64,000 nt of DNA from Raffaelea ambrosiae (GCA_002778195.1 PCDI01000001.1:1432633-1496632), one strand, 5' to 3'; shown: positions 11,696-22,704, numbered from the stretch's first letter. Numbers and translations: made by a program. The notes: generated by a model not told the origin, from the sequence alone.

Positions 11696-13246
11696 ATGGC
11701 GCCCCGTGCCACCCGATCCAAAGGGCCAGCAGCCGCCGCCTCTGCCGCCTCTACGACAGCAGCGGCCTCCAAGTACAGTCTGCCGCCCGAGAGCGCCAGC
11801 CCACCGAGCGTGTTCATTCTGCCCAAGCGGGCTACGCCAGCTGCGCGCATCGTCACGCTGCCGCATCCGCGCTACAAGGCCAGGCCGACCCGGTACCTGG
11901 TGTGCCCGGAAACGGGAGTTTACGAGTTTACGAGGATCGCCTGTCCCAAGGCGACGCCACGCAGCTGGCTGATTGCGCGAGGCGGGGAAGCCGGGCCAAC
12001 GAAAGGAGAAAAAGAGGCGGAGAAGACGGTGGAGGTGAAGAAGGAAGAGAGCAGTGGGGGGCTCAAGCAAGAGCAAGAGCAAGAGCAAGAGCCGGAAGCC
12101 GAAGCCGAAACAAACGGGGAGAAAACAGAGGCGAAGGAGGAAGAGGGCGGAGAGGAAGGAGAGGAAGCGAAGGAGGACCAGGAGGAGTCAACAGAGCCAA
12201 ATGAGCCAACAGGGCCAAAAGAGACAACAGAGACACAACCACCGCCGCCGCATGAGGACGGCTTTGACCCGCACGTCAGCAAGAGCGCCGACCTCTACGT
12301 CGCCTCCCCCTTTGACCCGCTCTTCCTCCTGCTGCCCGCCCTCGCTGCTTCGTCGTCGTCGTCGTCGTCGTCCTCGTCTATGTCCTCGTCGTCTCCTCCC
12401 AAACGTCTCTTCCTCACCCCCGACGACCACTTCGATGCCCTCCCGCAAGAACAGTCCCATCTGGCCGAGCTGCTGCGCCTGCAGGTGCCCGTCAACGCGC
12501 TGTTTGTCGCGCGCATGGCCGCCGTGTGCGACACCGTCGAGGCCGGCGACGAGTCCATGTTCCGGCTCAACGAGGACAAGCTGCTGCTGGAGCTGCTGGG
12601 CAAGGCGCAGCGGATGAGCCGTTGTGCCCCTTCCGGAGGAGGAGGAGGAGGAGGAGGAGGAGGACTGCCGGCGAGCATGGAGGAGAAGTTTGTGACCAAG
12701 GCGCTGGAGGCGCCCGTGATGAGCCTCAAGAGCAAGGTGAACGGCGGTGGGGGGGTTCCCTCGACGACGACGACGACGACGACGACGACGGCAGACGCGG
12801 AGTCCAGCTTGGCCGCCGAAGCGGGCGACGATGACGTCGTGGCCGCCGCCATGCAGGCCCCCGACGAGGTCGTCGCGCTGCAGCGCCTCCGCGTCGCCTT
12901 CCACTACCTGTGCGCGCGCTATGTGCCGCCCGCGGTCGCCCGCGACCTGCAAGCCCGGCTCGCGACCCCGACCAGCGGGATCGACTTTGGGCCCCTCGAC
13001 GCGTACCTGGCGCGTCTGGCCACGATGCGCCAGCAGGTCTTGACGGCGCGGTCGGCGGCGCTGGACTATGCGTCGTCGCGGAAGCGCACGCTGGAAGAAG
13101 AGAACGACGACCGGGCAGAGAAGCGGCGCAAGCGCGAGGAAGAAGAGAAGCGCAAGAAGGCGGGCCAGAGCCGCGGCGTGCGGGATCTGAAAAAGGTCAA
13201 CACGAGCGGGATGAAGAAGCTGAGCGAGTTTTTCAAGAAGACATAG
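11696..13246 (+). CDS. RNH202: ribonuclease H2 subunit B
   Basis: A single exon of 516 residues. RNase H2B is a non-catalytic scaffold of the trimeric enzyme that removes ribonucleotides and RNA from RNA:DNA hybrids in nuclear DNA. The N-terminal domain carries VFILPKRATPAARIVTLPHP and RYLVCPETGVYEF (about 39-78). After an acidic linker (about 105-175) comes DGFDPHVSKSADLYVASPFD, leading to FLLLPAL, the family's signature. The helical part continues with HLAELLRLQVPVNALFVARM. Ser, Gly and Thr runs from trinucleotide repeats interrupt it. The last residues include MKKLSEFF (506-513), which fits a PCNA-interacting (PIP-like) motif with Met in the first position. It converges on DUO1, whose stop lies 271 bp away. 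Confidence 0.9.
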   Translation: MAPRATRSKGPAAAASAASTTAAASKYSLPPESASPPSVFILPKRATPAARIVTLPHPRYKARPTRYLVCPETGVYEFTRIACPKATPRSWLIARGGEAGPTKGEKEAEKTVEVKKEESSGGLKQEQEQEQEPEAEAETNGEKTEAKEEEGGEEGEEAKEDQEESTEPNEPTGPKETTETQPPPPHEDGFDPHVSKSADLYVASPFDPLFLLLPALAASSSSSSSSSSMSSSSPPKRLFLTPDDHFDALPQEQSHLAELLRLQVPVNALFVARMAAVCDTVEAGDESMFRLNEDKLLLELLGKAQRMSRCAPSGGGGGGGGGGLPASMEEKFVTKALEAPVMSLKSKVNGGGGVPSTTTTTTTTTADAESSLAAEAGDDDVVAAAMQAPDEVVALQRLRVAFHYLCARYVPPAVARDLQARLATPTSGIDFGPLDAYLARLATMRQQVLTARSAALDYASSRKRTLEEENDDRAEKRRKREEEEKRKKAGQSRGVRDLKKVNTSGMKKLSEFFKKT

Positions 13247-13517
13247 GGCGAGAAGAAGGGAAGGGGGGGGGATGAATTAGGGGTTTCCACTACCGGTTGT
13301 CATTCATACCAAATGGAGTTTTTGGTGCGATCACACGAGGTTCTCTTGAGTTATGATTTTCTGAATTTTTGAGTTTTTGAATTTTTGCATTTTTTGACTT
13401 TTCCAGTTTCTGACTTCTGAATTTCGGCAAAGTCGTGTTTTCCATGTGGTCATTCAATCATTAACGTATATGCCCCCCCCCCCCCTTGTGCCCATGTCCG
13501 ATTCGCCTCTCTCCACC

Positions 13518-14432
13518 TCACCGTACACCCCTCCCCCCCGCTCGGCTTCCTCTTGAGAAGCCGCGGCCAATGTTGGATCCGGCTCTCGACGTGCTCGTGG
13601 ATGTCGAGGTCGTGCTGGCGTCGGCAGATGGGCCCGCGTACGTCCCCCGCCCGTAGCGGCTCGTGCTGGGGTTTCTGCTTCCCGCGCCTGTGGTCGTGCT
13701 CGTGCTCGTGCCGCTGGCGCTGGTGCTTCTGCTGCCACCCGAGGTGCCGGTCCGGGAGTAGGACGACGTGCCCCGGAAGGTCCCGCTCGCGCTGTAGGTA
13801 ATCCGTCCGCGACTGCCGCCACCACGCCCTCCGGCACGTCCTCCCCGGCTCGTGGACGAAGACGACGACGACCCGGCCGGCGCCAACCGGCGCCGCTCCT
13901 CCTCCTCGGCTTTGCGCCGGCTGGCCTCCTCGCGCCGGCGGGCCGCCTCGGCTGCGGCCGCCGCGCGCGCGGCCTCGCGCTGGCGCTGGCGCTGGGCTTC
14001 CGTTTCCAGGTCGACCAGGTCCTGGGTGGCGCCCTGCCAGGCGGTGTCCTGGATCAGGCGCTGGCTGTGCTCGGTCTGCGACAGCAGACGGGTCCACGTG
14101 TGCAGCAGACGCGAGGCATGGCCGACGGTCTGGACGACGGTCTGCATGTCGCCGCGGGCGCGCTCGAGGGTGCCGATGACGCCCTCGATGGACTCGTTGA
14201 TCTGGCGGACGCCGTCGAGCTCGCGCTGGAGGGCGGCCGCGCGGGCCTCCTCGGCAGCAAAGGGCGTCGTCGGGGGCGGTGGTTGGGCCGCCGCGGTCTG
14301 CGACGAGGCTTTGTGGGTGGGCGTCTTGGGAGGGGGTGTCTTGGTGGGTGTCGTGGGCTGGTCCCAGGCGGTGGCGGCGGTGGGGTCGTGGACCTGGACG
14401 GGCGACGAGGAGAAGAGGTCGGAGTCGTCCAT
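13518..14432 (-). CDS. DUO1: DASH complex subunit Duo1
   Basis: A single exon of 304 residues. Duo1 is one of the DASH/Dam1 ring subunits that couple kinetochores to spindle microtubule plus ends in mitosis. The helical core, about residues 64-160, carries LQRELDGVRQINESIEGVIG, then TWTRLLSQTEHSQRLIQDTA and WQGATQDLVDLE, the conserved Duo1 signature. A long Ala/Arg/Glu coiled coil follows (about 155-200). The C-terminus is a Gly/Arg/Ser-rich tail with RGG-like motifs (RGGRAGGRGGGSRGR), probably disordered. The start is the ATG giving MDDSDLFSSSP, typical of the family. It is divergent from the uncharacterised gene at 15639, and their shared promoter holds two ACGCGT boxes. Confidence 0.92.
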   Translation of the reverse strand: MDDSDLFSSSPVQVHDPTAATAWDQPTTPTKTPPPKTPTHKASSQTAAAQPPPPTTPFAAEEARAAALQRELDGVRQINESIEGVIGTLERARGDMQTVVQTVGHASRLLHTWTRLLSQTEHSQRLIQDTAWQGATQDLVDLETEAQRQRQREAARAAAAAEAARRREEASRRKAEEEERRRLAPAGSSSSSSTSRGGRAGGRGGGSRGRITYSASGTFRGTSSYSRTGTSGGSRSTSASGTSTSTTTGAGSRNPSTSRYGRGTYAGPSADASTTSTSTSTSRAGSNIGRGFSRGSRAGGRGVR

Positions 14433-14463
14433 GGCGCAGACGGAAGGAGGGGGCCTCCAAGGT

Positions 14464-14500
14464 TTGTGGTGGTGGTGGTGGTGGTGGTGGTGGTGGTGTT
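14464..14500 (+). repeat. (TGG)n trinucleotide microsatellite
   Basis: About twelve TGG/GTG units, with minor interruptions, lie just upstream of the DUO1 start in its 5' region. Confidence 0.85.
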
Positions 14501-14855
14501 GGCAAATCTTTGGGCACCAACTGCCCCGTTCTTGGGAGGCAGTCCTCGTTGTGTTTCGTCAATGGAACGACTGTATATCATACAAGGCTGTGTGTGTGTC
14601 TGTGTGTGTGTGTGTTTTGCACAGGAAGGAACAGATGACGTTTTGTTTTGTTTCAATGCAGCAACAACAAGGGAACGCCACAATGCAAATGCAAATGCAA
14701 AAGCTGGTACTACTCGCAAATGCCGTTGGCCTTTGTGCTCGAGGGGCCCGACCCAGTGGGCCATGCCTTGTTCTCCACACCCGCATGCATGGGCACAACC
14801 CCCATTGGCCAGGCCTAAGTGTGTTGATACCAAAACAGCTAGCGCGACTGTCTCG

Positions 14856-14872
14856 ACGCGTCCCTCACGCGT
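14856..14872. promoter_or_regulatory. two MluI cell-cycle boxes (ACGCGT)
   Basis: ACGCGT at 14856-14861 and 14867-14872, 11 bp apart, each extended to the favoured ACGCGTC-type context. They are about 430 bp upstream of DUO1 and about 770 bp upstream of the 15639 gene. They are candidate MBF sites for G1/S expression of either gene. Confidence 0.65.
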
Positions 14873-15638
14873 CAGTTTCGCAATGGACCAACGGGAAATT
14901 AGCAGCGGTGGGGACCACTTTAACACGCAGGCCACCACGCACAGGCCAGGGGAGGGGGGGGGCTGGGGGGCTGGAGGGTCGCAGAAGAGGACCCCCTGCT
15001 GGCGTTACGCCAAAGGCAGGCGAGCGTTCCCAGCCACTGAATTCCTCTGGATATTGGGTTTTTTCAACGATCAGACCCAGCTTTGTCCACACCTTCCGCT
15101 TTCCTCCTTCTCCCCATCAACAGCGACAACACAAAAAAAACAAAACAAAGAAAAAACAAAGCACAGCCAAAAGCATCACCTTTTTGTTTTGTTTTTCTTG
15201 CGACCCAAATATTCGGCCTTTCGCCCTGTTACAGTTTATTCTTATCAACGTCTTCTCCCTGGCAGACTCGACTCTGGTTTCGGTCAAGATCGCAGACTTG
15301 TCAACAGAACAGATCGTCAAGAGCTATTCGCATTGCCAAAAGGACAAGCCGACAGATTGCGCCGCATCTCGTTGCCCAGACGCATTCTTCTCTCGGACGC
15401 AGTCCGACGAATCTGCGACGCACTCCGATCGCTGCCGGGAAACCCGCTGCTGCTGGGACTCGCCGCTCTTTGTCCGTCGGCCACAACCCAAAAAATCAAG
15501 TGCACCTTCCTCAGCCAGCTTTTTGACGTCAACCCGACAAACGCTCGAACTCGTTTCGCTGCCTCTCTGTGACACCACCTCTCCCCTTTCTTCCCTTTCT
15601 TCCCCTTCCTCTTTTCTTTTCTCTCTCTCTTTTTCACC

Positions 15639-17201
15639 ATGGCCACCCCCCGAATGGCAGCCACTCCCTCTCCACCACCCAACCTGCACACACCGCCCAC
15701 GCCTCGACTCGGCTTTGCGGATTCCTGGGAACCGTTTTCGCCGCGCAAGTCGTCTCGCCTCTCGTCCAAGTCCCAGGCCGCCAAGTCATCATCCGCATCG
15801 TCGCCAGCCATCGCCCGCACCCCGTCTCCCTCAGCCAACACACGCCGTGCCACCCGTCTACGCTCGCCGCGTGTCACCAGGCAAACAGCCACCACCACAA
15901 CAACAACCGCACTCGCACCCGAGACCATGTCACCAGCACCCACGCCGACTCCTAGGAAAAAGAAGGCAGCGGCGGTGACGGCGGCTGCCACGATGGGTGC
16001 GGTGGGCGCGTCTTCTCGCTCGGCCCGCGCTGCTGCCCTCGGCATGCTGCCCACGCCGTCCAAGACGCCCAGCAAGAAGCAGCACACCGCCTCGCAGAAC
16101 GAGTCCAACATTGCCGCGATTGCGCGCAACCTGTTCCACACCGACGTCGACGAGGTCATGTCGTCGCCCAGCACCCGGACCAGGCGCGGCGGTGCCAGCG
16201 CCAAGAAGTACACAGGCTTCACCCTCGAGAGCTTCACGGCCGTCGACGAGGACATTCCCATTTTCACCGACTCGCAGGACCGCGTGCCCGAGATCGACCA
16301 CAGCACCGACAACCCCTTTTACGGCGGCAGTGCCGCTTCGTCTTCTTCACCGCCTGTTCCGGCTGCTGCTTCTTCTTCCACTTCTCCTTCTGCGCGCCGC
16401 CGGAGCAGCCGACGCAACCACCAGGTGTCGATTCCCGGCGAGGGCCGGCAGTCTGTGGAGGAGGCCAACCGTCGCGAGGACGGACTTGTCTACGTATTGT
16501 GAGTTTAGTTTGCCTGAAGATGTCTCTTTTTCTCCCTCTTTTTTTTTATCTTTCTACTTGTCTTCCTCTCGCTAACACCTAGCAGTCGTGGAAAGAAGTT
16601 GTTCCGCAAGTTCGAGGACGCCTCGGCCTCGCTAGAAGAGGACATTCTCGAGGGTGTGGTGCCCGGCGGCAGCCGACGCCTGACGCGGTCTGCCATCCAG
16701 CCACGCCTGCTCTTCCCGCGGGAGGCACTGCACGCCTCGCAGAGCGACGATGTGCACCCCGCGGGCACGACGGACGACGAGGAGGCCGTGACCGACATTG
16801 AGGACCACGTGCTGGAAGCCAACGGTAACGAGATGGCGATGGACGAGGACGAGGACGAGGACACGGAGGTCGAAGCCGTGGTGGGCACGCCCGCGGGCAC
16901 GCCGGCTGACCGTGTCGAGTGTCCTCCAAACACACCGCCCAATGCGCCCAAGTACGCACCTGCTTCACCGCCTGTCACGGGCCGTGCCACGCGCCGGTCG
17001 ACCCACCACAAGACAGGACCCGCTGCCCCGGAGACGACGCCGAGCAAGGGCACGTCGCGGGCCAAGAAGCGCAGCCCCTTTGATGGCTGGCGCCAGACCA
17101 AGAGCAGCGGTGCTGCTGGTGCAGCAGCTGCGGGGAGCCACAAGCGGACAGGGGACGAGCTTGGCGCGACTGGGCCGGCCGTGAAGCGGACCCGTACTTA
17201 G
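15639..17201 (+). CDS. uncharacterised nuclear-type protein rich in CDK sites
   Basis: Two exons, 15639-16498 and 16586-17201, give 491 residues. The intron has donor GTGAGT and acceptor CTAGCAG, and the junction reads VYVFRGKKLFRKFED. I do not recognise a named domain. Conserved-looking blocks are PRLGFADSWEPFSPRKSSRL (N-terminus), SNIAAIARNLFHTDVDEVM, AKKYTGFTLESFTAVDED, PIFTDSQDRVPEID and the FRGKK segment. Full CDK consensus sites (S/T-P-x-K/R) are frequent: SPRK, TPRK, and TPSK at least three times, together with Lys/Arg clusters that could be nuclear-localisation signals. Acidic Asp/Glu patches lie in the second half. The start follows a pyrimidine-rich leader and gives MATPRMAATP. Its promoter, shared with DUO1, has MluI boxes, so a cell-cycle or chromatin role is plausible but inferred. 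Confidence 0.8.
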
Positions 17202-18442
17202 GGGCTGTTCTGAGTCCCGAGGATAGAGGCTTGTGTCTTTGTTTTCCCCCCCCAAGACCTTCCAGTTCTAGAATGTGGGTTTGATGGTTCTTCAATTTGC
17301 CGTCACCTTTTTTTTTTCCCTTTTTTCCCCCTTTTCTTCCTTTTGGAGAGGCACATCCATGTTTGGGTCTTGCTTTTTCATACAGTCGCTCTAGGGACTG
17401 CTCCCCAAAGTCGACCTTTTTGCTTCTCTTATTCAGATTCTCATGTTGTTTTCTGTCTGGTTTTGTTACACATCATGGCGTTGGGCAGAGGACGGCAAGG
17501 ACAAGGCAAGGCAGGACAAACAGAAGCCACAAAGGCTGTGTTGTTGTTTTATTTTATCTACTCCCTTTTCATGTTTTCGCTTTTCTCGTTTTCTTTACAT
17601 TGTTTGTATGGATGTGAACTGTTCACAACAGGGACAGGCTGGGGACAAGGGTTACGATTACGTAGAAGAATGATGTGACAGAAGATGGTCCCTGTATGTC
17701 CAGTGCACTCGGACGTGTACTATGAAGTGTACCACGAAGTGTACTTTCCTGTTTAGTACCAAATAATGCCTCTCCCTTGCAGTACAGCCACATGCAGGCC
17801 ATCTTGTTCCCAATCTTCCACACGCAAGCACAGCCTTGGCGGGAACTTTCAATGCGCGCTCAGCAGTCTCTGCCCTTCCTTCGGGTCGTCTTTTTTTCAC
17901 CAGTTTGGGCCGTGCTAGCCTGGTCCATTGGACGTCCACCATAGGGCCCCTTCGATGTCGCCATCGCCTGGAGTGTCCATGTTAGCTAGTTCGTTCATAC
18001 TTAATACTCTGGCTCAAGTCCGCCCCACCCCCGCAACCGCAGGCCAATTCGTTAGCCAAGCAATTTTTCATGAACTTCCGGTTCAGAACCTCTTATTTTA
18101 TTTTGCTCTTTCGCTCCTACAACCACTCTTGTCTGCAACCTCGCCCACAGAAGAGCTCTGGACGGCCACAGAGACAAGCTGACCAGCGCTCGAGATCCCA
18201 TCCCACGATTGGCCAGCAGCAGCAGCTTCTGTATTTCCAGTGGCTAGGCTCTGTGTCTTTGCTTCTCTTCTGTCCACCTCTCTCCTCCGTTCTTCCTGCC
18301 TTGCTCTCTTCTGCCCTGGGCAGCTTTCCTCTTTTTTTTTTTTTTTTTCCCTTTTTTTCGGCCCTTCCTTCTCTCTCTTGACGCCTCTCTCCCCTTCTTC
18401 CACCTGCCTCTCTCCGCCGCGCACACTCTCTCCGTCCCCGCC
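17202..18442. other. intergenic region upstream of PBY1
   Basis: A 1.24-kb spacer between two plus-strand genes. It holds the 3' UTR of the upstream gene and a T/C-rich promoter and leader for PBY1, with a T18 run near 18330. No credible coding frame. Confidence 0.6.
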
Positions 18443-21136
18443 ATGCATATCCTCGTCGTCAACGACGACGGCCCGCCGTCCACGCACTCGTCGCCGTATG
18501 TCCACAGCCTCGTCCGCGGGCTCCAGCAGGCCGGCCACCAGGTCTCGGTCTGCCTGCCCCACACCCAGCGGTCCTGGATCGGCAAGGCCCACATGATCGG
18601 CCAGACCATCAAGCCGGTCTACTACCGCCCGCCCCCCGCCGACGCGCCGCCCGCCGGCCTCGACCGCCGCGACGACGAGCCGGACAACGAGGGCAGCATC
18701 CACGCCCAGCCGTACCGGCCCCCGACGGACAAGAAGGGGGCAGCGGTCGGAGACGTGGCGCCGCCCGAGGAGTGGGTCCTGGTCGACGGCACCCCGGCCT
18801 CCTGTGCCCAGATCGGCCTCTACCACGTCTTTTCGGACCGCGGGCCCATCGACCTCGTGGTCTCCGGCCCCAACTACGGCCGCAACACCACCGCCGTCTT
18901 TGCCCTCAGCTCCGGCACCCTCGGCGGCGCCCTCGAGGCCGCCGCCTGCCGCTACAAGGCCGTCGCCCTGTCCTATGCCTTCTTCAGCCGCGTCCACGAC
19001 CGCGACGTCATCGCCGAGGCCACCGCCCACGCCGTGCGCGTCATCGAGGCGCTCGTGCGCCAGTGGCCCGCCGACCACAGCGTCGACCTCTACAGCGTCA
19101 ACGTGCCGCTGGTGGCGGGCGTGTCCACGCACAAGACCTACTGGACGGAGCTGCTGCAGAACTACTGGTCGTCGGGGGCGTGTTTTGTGGAAGTCGACGC
19201 GGACGACAACACCGAAAACACCAAAAACAGCGCTGACGCCGACAGCCACCCGGGCGCGGGCGATGACGATGAAGAGGAGGAGCGGATCCGAGAGGGTGCG
19301 GAAGGCGAGACGACGGCAGCCGCAGCAGCAGCAGCAGCAGCAGCGGTGGGAGACACGGCCGACGGGTCCGGACCGCAGTCCCCTCCTCCTCCTCAGCATC
19401 CGCACCGAGCCTTGGCACACAAGCACTTCAAGTGGCAGCCGCAGTTTGCCGATGTCTACAAGAGCGTGGACGAGGCGCCACCCGGGAACGACGGCTGGGC
19501 CGTGAAAGAGGGCTACACGAGGTGAGCGATTGGTCTGCATTTTTTTCTGCATTTTCTGCCGCATTCTTTTCCGCATTCTTTTCCGCATTCTTTCCTGCAT
19601 TGTTTCTGCGTCCATTCTAACATCACAAGTGTCACTGCATTGAAAGCCAACTTCTGGCCGGCGGCAGCAGAGCTGAACCACAAGGAATTCCAGCTGTGAG
19701 TAGACATTGTTCCGTTTTCCTGCTCGTTTGTTTGAAATATGACGGGGAAGAGAACACACAAAGGGGCGGGGATGCTGGAGAGCCAGGAGCCAAACGAGAA
19801 AAGAGAAAACAAAATCAGACAAAGGAAGACCAGGTAAACAGAAAGAGACACACGAGACAAATGAAGAAAAAAAAAAGACAGACAAAATGGCAGACAAACA
19901 CAAGAAGGAGAGAGAAAAAAAAGAACTACATATCACAACAGACACCATAGGCTGGGTTGGGTTCCATAGAGAGGCCATAGAGACGAAATTCGATCCCCAT
20001 CATTTCTCAACCAAAGCCTTTAGTTTCCTTGTCTTGGTTTGCTCTGTCAAAGAGTCATCTTCTTTCTCTCTCTCCCTCTCGCCCTCTCTTGTCATGTCTT
20101 CCCTAGTCTCGTTTGAATATGCCAGAGGAGGCTAACGAAACGATTTCCTCCACACAGAGACACGTCCGCCCCGGCTCTTCAGGACCTCTCCCTCTCCGCT
20201 TCCAGCGGCAGCTCATCGTGGCCCGACCTCTACGCCCTCGTGGCCTACGAAGACCCCTACGTCCAGCCCATCATCCTCGCAGCCCTCCGATCGCTCGTCC
20301 CGCCCGATCGCCTGCACCTCCTCACGGCACCGCCCGGCGCCACCCTGCCCACGGCCGACGAGCCGGTCTCGTTGCAGGCGCTGCTGGACGCCTCCTCGTC
20401 CGGAGAGGGAGCCCCAGACCCGGAAAAAGGAAGAAAGAAAGTCGTCCTCCAGATCACCCCCTACGAGGTCATCGACTTTGCCTACGCCGCCGAGCACCCG
20501 GCCTCGACGCTCGTCAACAGCTACATGATCCGCAAAGCCCTGATCCGCAAGCACTTCCTCGCCGGCACCGTCGACCTCTGGACCGCCAAGAAGCGCGGCG
20601 ACGACGCGTCCATCCTGCGCCAGCACGTCCAGCGCACCGAGGCCTTTGAGGTCGACTATGCCGAGTTTCTGGACGACGCCCTGGTCGAGGCTTTCGACCT
20701 GCGGGCGAGCCTGGAGCAGAACGACGAGACAGACGCGCCCGAGGCGCGCCAGTGGTGGATCCTGAAGCCGAGCATGAGCGACCGCGGCCAGGGCATCCGG
20801 CTGTTTAGCACCATGGACGAGCTGCAGGCGATCTTTGACGGTTGGGAGGAGGATTTCGACGAGAGCGACGAGGAGGAGGAAGAGTCCTCCTCTCCCGAAA
20901 GGGAAGAGAAAGGAGAGAAAGACTCCTCCCCCAAAGACTACATCGCCGCGTCCCATCTGCGTCACTTTGTGGCCCAGCCGTACATCCACCCGCCGCTGCT
21001 GCTGCCCGGCACCGACGGACGCAAATTCCACATCCGCACATATGTCCTCTGCGTGGGCGCGCTGCAGGTGTACGTCTACCGGGACATGCTGGCCCTGTTT
21101 GCCGCCAAGCCGTATACGCCTCCATGGGCGACGGCT

Positions 21137-21168
<32 letters not shown>

Positions 21169-21754
21169 CCAAAGCGAGGGCGGCGATCCTGTCGTCGACC
21201 TGAGTGCGCATCTGACCAATACGTGTCTACAAGACGAGGCCGACAAGGGCGATTCGGTGCGGCGGTTCTGGGACTTGGCCGGGGACACCACCGACGACAC
21301 CAGCGACACAAAGGCTCTCCTCGACGACGTCTTTGACCAGATCTGCCGTGTCACGGGCGAGCTCTTTGAGGCGGCCGCGGTCGGCGCGCCCATCCACTTC
21401 CAGCCCTTGGGCCACGCCTTTGAAGTCTTTGGTCTGGACTTTTTGGTGGATGCGACGACGACGACGACGACGACGACGACTACCACCACCGCCGCGCCTG
21501 GCAGCAAGCCCAATGCCTGGCTGCTCGAGGTCAACGCGTTTCCCGACTTCCGCCAGACCGGCACGGCGTTGCAGGACCTGGTGGCGCAGTTCTGGGCGGA
21601 GGCACTGCGCCTCGCTGTGCGACGATTGACAGAGGAGAGCAGCAGTAGTCGCAGTGATACGGGCGGTGAGACAAACACGGTCGACAAGAAGATCGACCAA
21701 ACCGGGGCGAGCAAGATGGTCCTGGTTAAGGATTTGGATCTCGGCAGGCGGTGA
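18443..21754 (+). CDS. PBY1: Pby1-type SurE / tubulin-tyrosine-ligase-like fusion protein
   Basis: Three exons, 18443-19521, 19630-19695 (66 nt) and 20158-21754, give 913 residues. Junctions are SVTALKANFW and LDTSAPAL. The N-terminal half is SurE-like (ILVVNDDGPPS, VVSGPNYGRNTTAVFALSSG), a metal-dependent nucleotidase/phosphatase fold. The C-terminal half is a TTL-like ATP-grasp ligase (VLQITPYEVIDFAYA, WILKPSMSDRGQGIRLFSTM, FHIRTYVLCVG, SAHLTNTCLQ, FEVFGLDFLVD, LLEVNAFPDFRQTG). This domain order is that of yeast Pby1, a P-body-associated protein reported to work with mRNA decapping factors. Thr and Ala runs and an acidic insert make it longer than the yeast 753 residues. Intron 1 contains a GCATTCTTTTCC tandem repeat. 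A long minus-strand frame opposite exon 1 is a GC-bias shadow. Confidence 0.9.
19536..19610 (+). repeat. GCATTCTTTTCC tandem repeat in PBY1 intron 1
   Basis: About five imperfect copies of a 12-base unit lie within the first PBY1 intron. They are pyrimidine-rich and lie just before the CTAACATCACAAG acceptor region, so they may serve as an extended polypyrimidine tract. Confidence 0.75.
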
Positions 21755-22563
21755 TGATACCCTCCCCCCCCCGCCCCAAGAGCAGGGCACAACCACTCGT
21801 ATACCATAGACTTGTGGGACATTTTATTTTTTGTCTATGCCTTTTCTTGCATAGAATGTAGACTATACTCGTTTCAAAAAAAAAGAGAGGCCCTTTCCAA
21901 GCAGCTTTGCCATTCCTCTTGCTGTCTGGAGGTGAAACTAGTTTTACATGGGCGGCACGAGGCGTTCTTCTTTAGCGCGTTTGTGGAAATATAAGCATGC
22001 CAAAATGGCCAAACAAACAACTACCGACGAACACACACACACGCACTGCTGAGGCAGACTTGGGGGAGCAGAAGGCACAACACGTAGACGAGAGAGTGGA
22101 AACACAAGAGATCCCTGGTTATGCAAAAAAAAAAGTGAGACATTCAACAAGAGAGACAAGATGCTTGCAGAGGAACTGGCAAGACACACGCCCCCCCCCC
22201 TCGGGAAATACAAGTTGGAAAGCATCGATGGTCTGGCAATGCCACAATGACGAGGAGACAGGTCGCCATGGCAGATTGCACACACCACGTCGCAGCACAG
22301 CAAACAAGTCCGTAGTGGGAGTCGCAGGGAGCAGCAGCTGCGTATTGGGATACTCGTTTGTTGGCCTTTGTGGCGTGAACAAAGACACGAAGGCGTACGG
22401 CATCGACTCATATGCACATAGACGGATGGAGAAGTCCATCCCGGCCACCGCCGTCGTATTTCCCTCACGCGGGAGAGAGAGAGAGGGGGGAGGGGGGACA
22501 AAAGATGGACTACATAGGATGAACGCCGAGATTTGATGGAATGCCCTTTTTACTTTCCACTTC

Positions 22564-22704
22564 TGCACAGCCAGCAAGGCACACCCCGTTCGGCCTATAC
22601 TGAAGTTGCTTTCCTCAGGATGCGAGATGAGAACACAAATCCCGAGATGATAGACACTTTTTCCCCCCCTTTTCTCACTTTTCCACGAATATTTTTGCAC
22701 AGCC
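22564..22704 (+). repeat. two diverged copies of a TTTCCAC-TGCACAGCC block
   Basis: Two segments about 132 bp apart share TTTCCAC, then TGCACAGCC at 22564-22572 and 22696-22704, followed by (A/G)GCA(A/G)GGCA. They look like diverged copies of one short sequence. Confidence 0.55.

Larger units (their letters stand above)
14433..15638. promoter_or_regulatory. divergent promoter between DUO1 and the uncharacterised 15639 gene
   Basis: This 1.2-kb head-to-head spacer contains a GTG/TGG microsatellite (about 14464-14500), a TG microsatellite (about 14587-14613), a CATGCATGG copy (14784-14792) and two ACGCGT boxes (14856-14872). I find no credible coding frame. Confidence 0.65.

Noticed and set aside
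13852..15978. 708-codon plus-strand open frame crossing DUO1, its promoter and the next gene
   Set aside because: It spans promoter microsatellites (a Trp run from TGG repeats) and overlaps two supported genes, so it is not coding.
18098..19978. 626-codon minus-strand open frame opposite PBY1
   Set aside because: It is antisense to the SurE domain, has Val/Gly/Arg-heavy shadow composition, and runs on into the intron. The plus strand has clear domains and splice sites.
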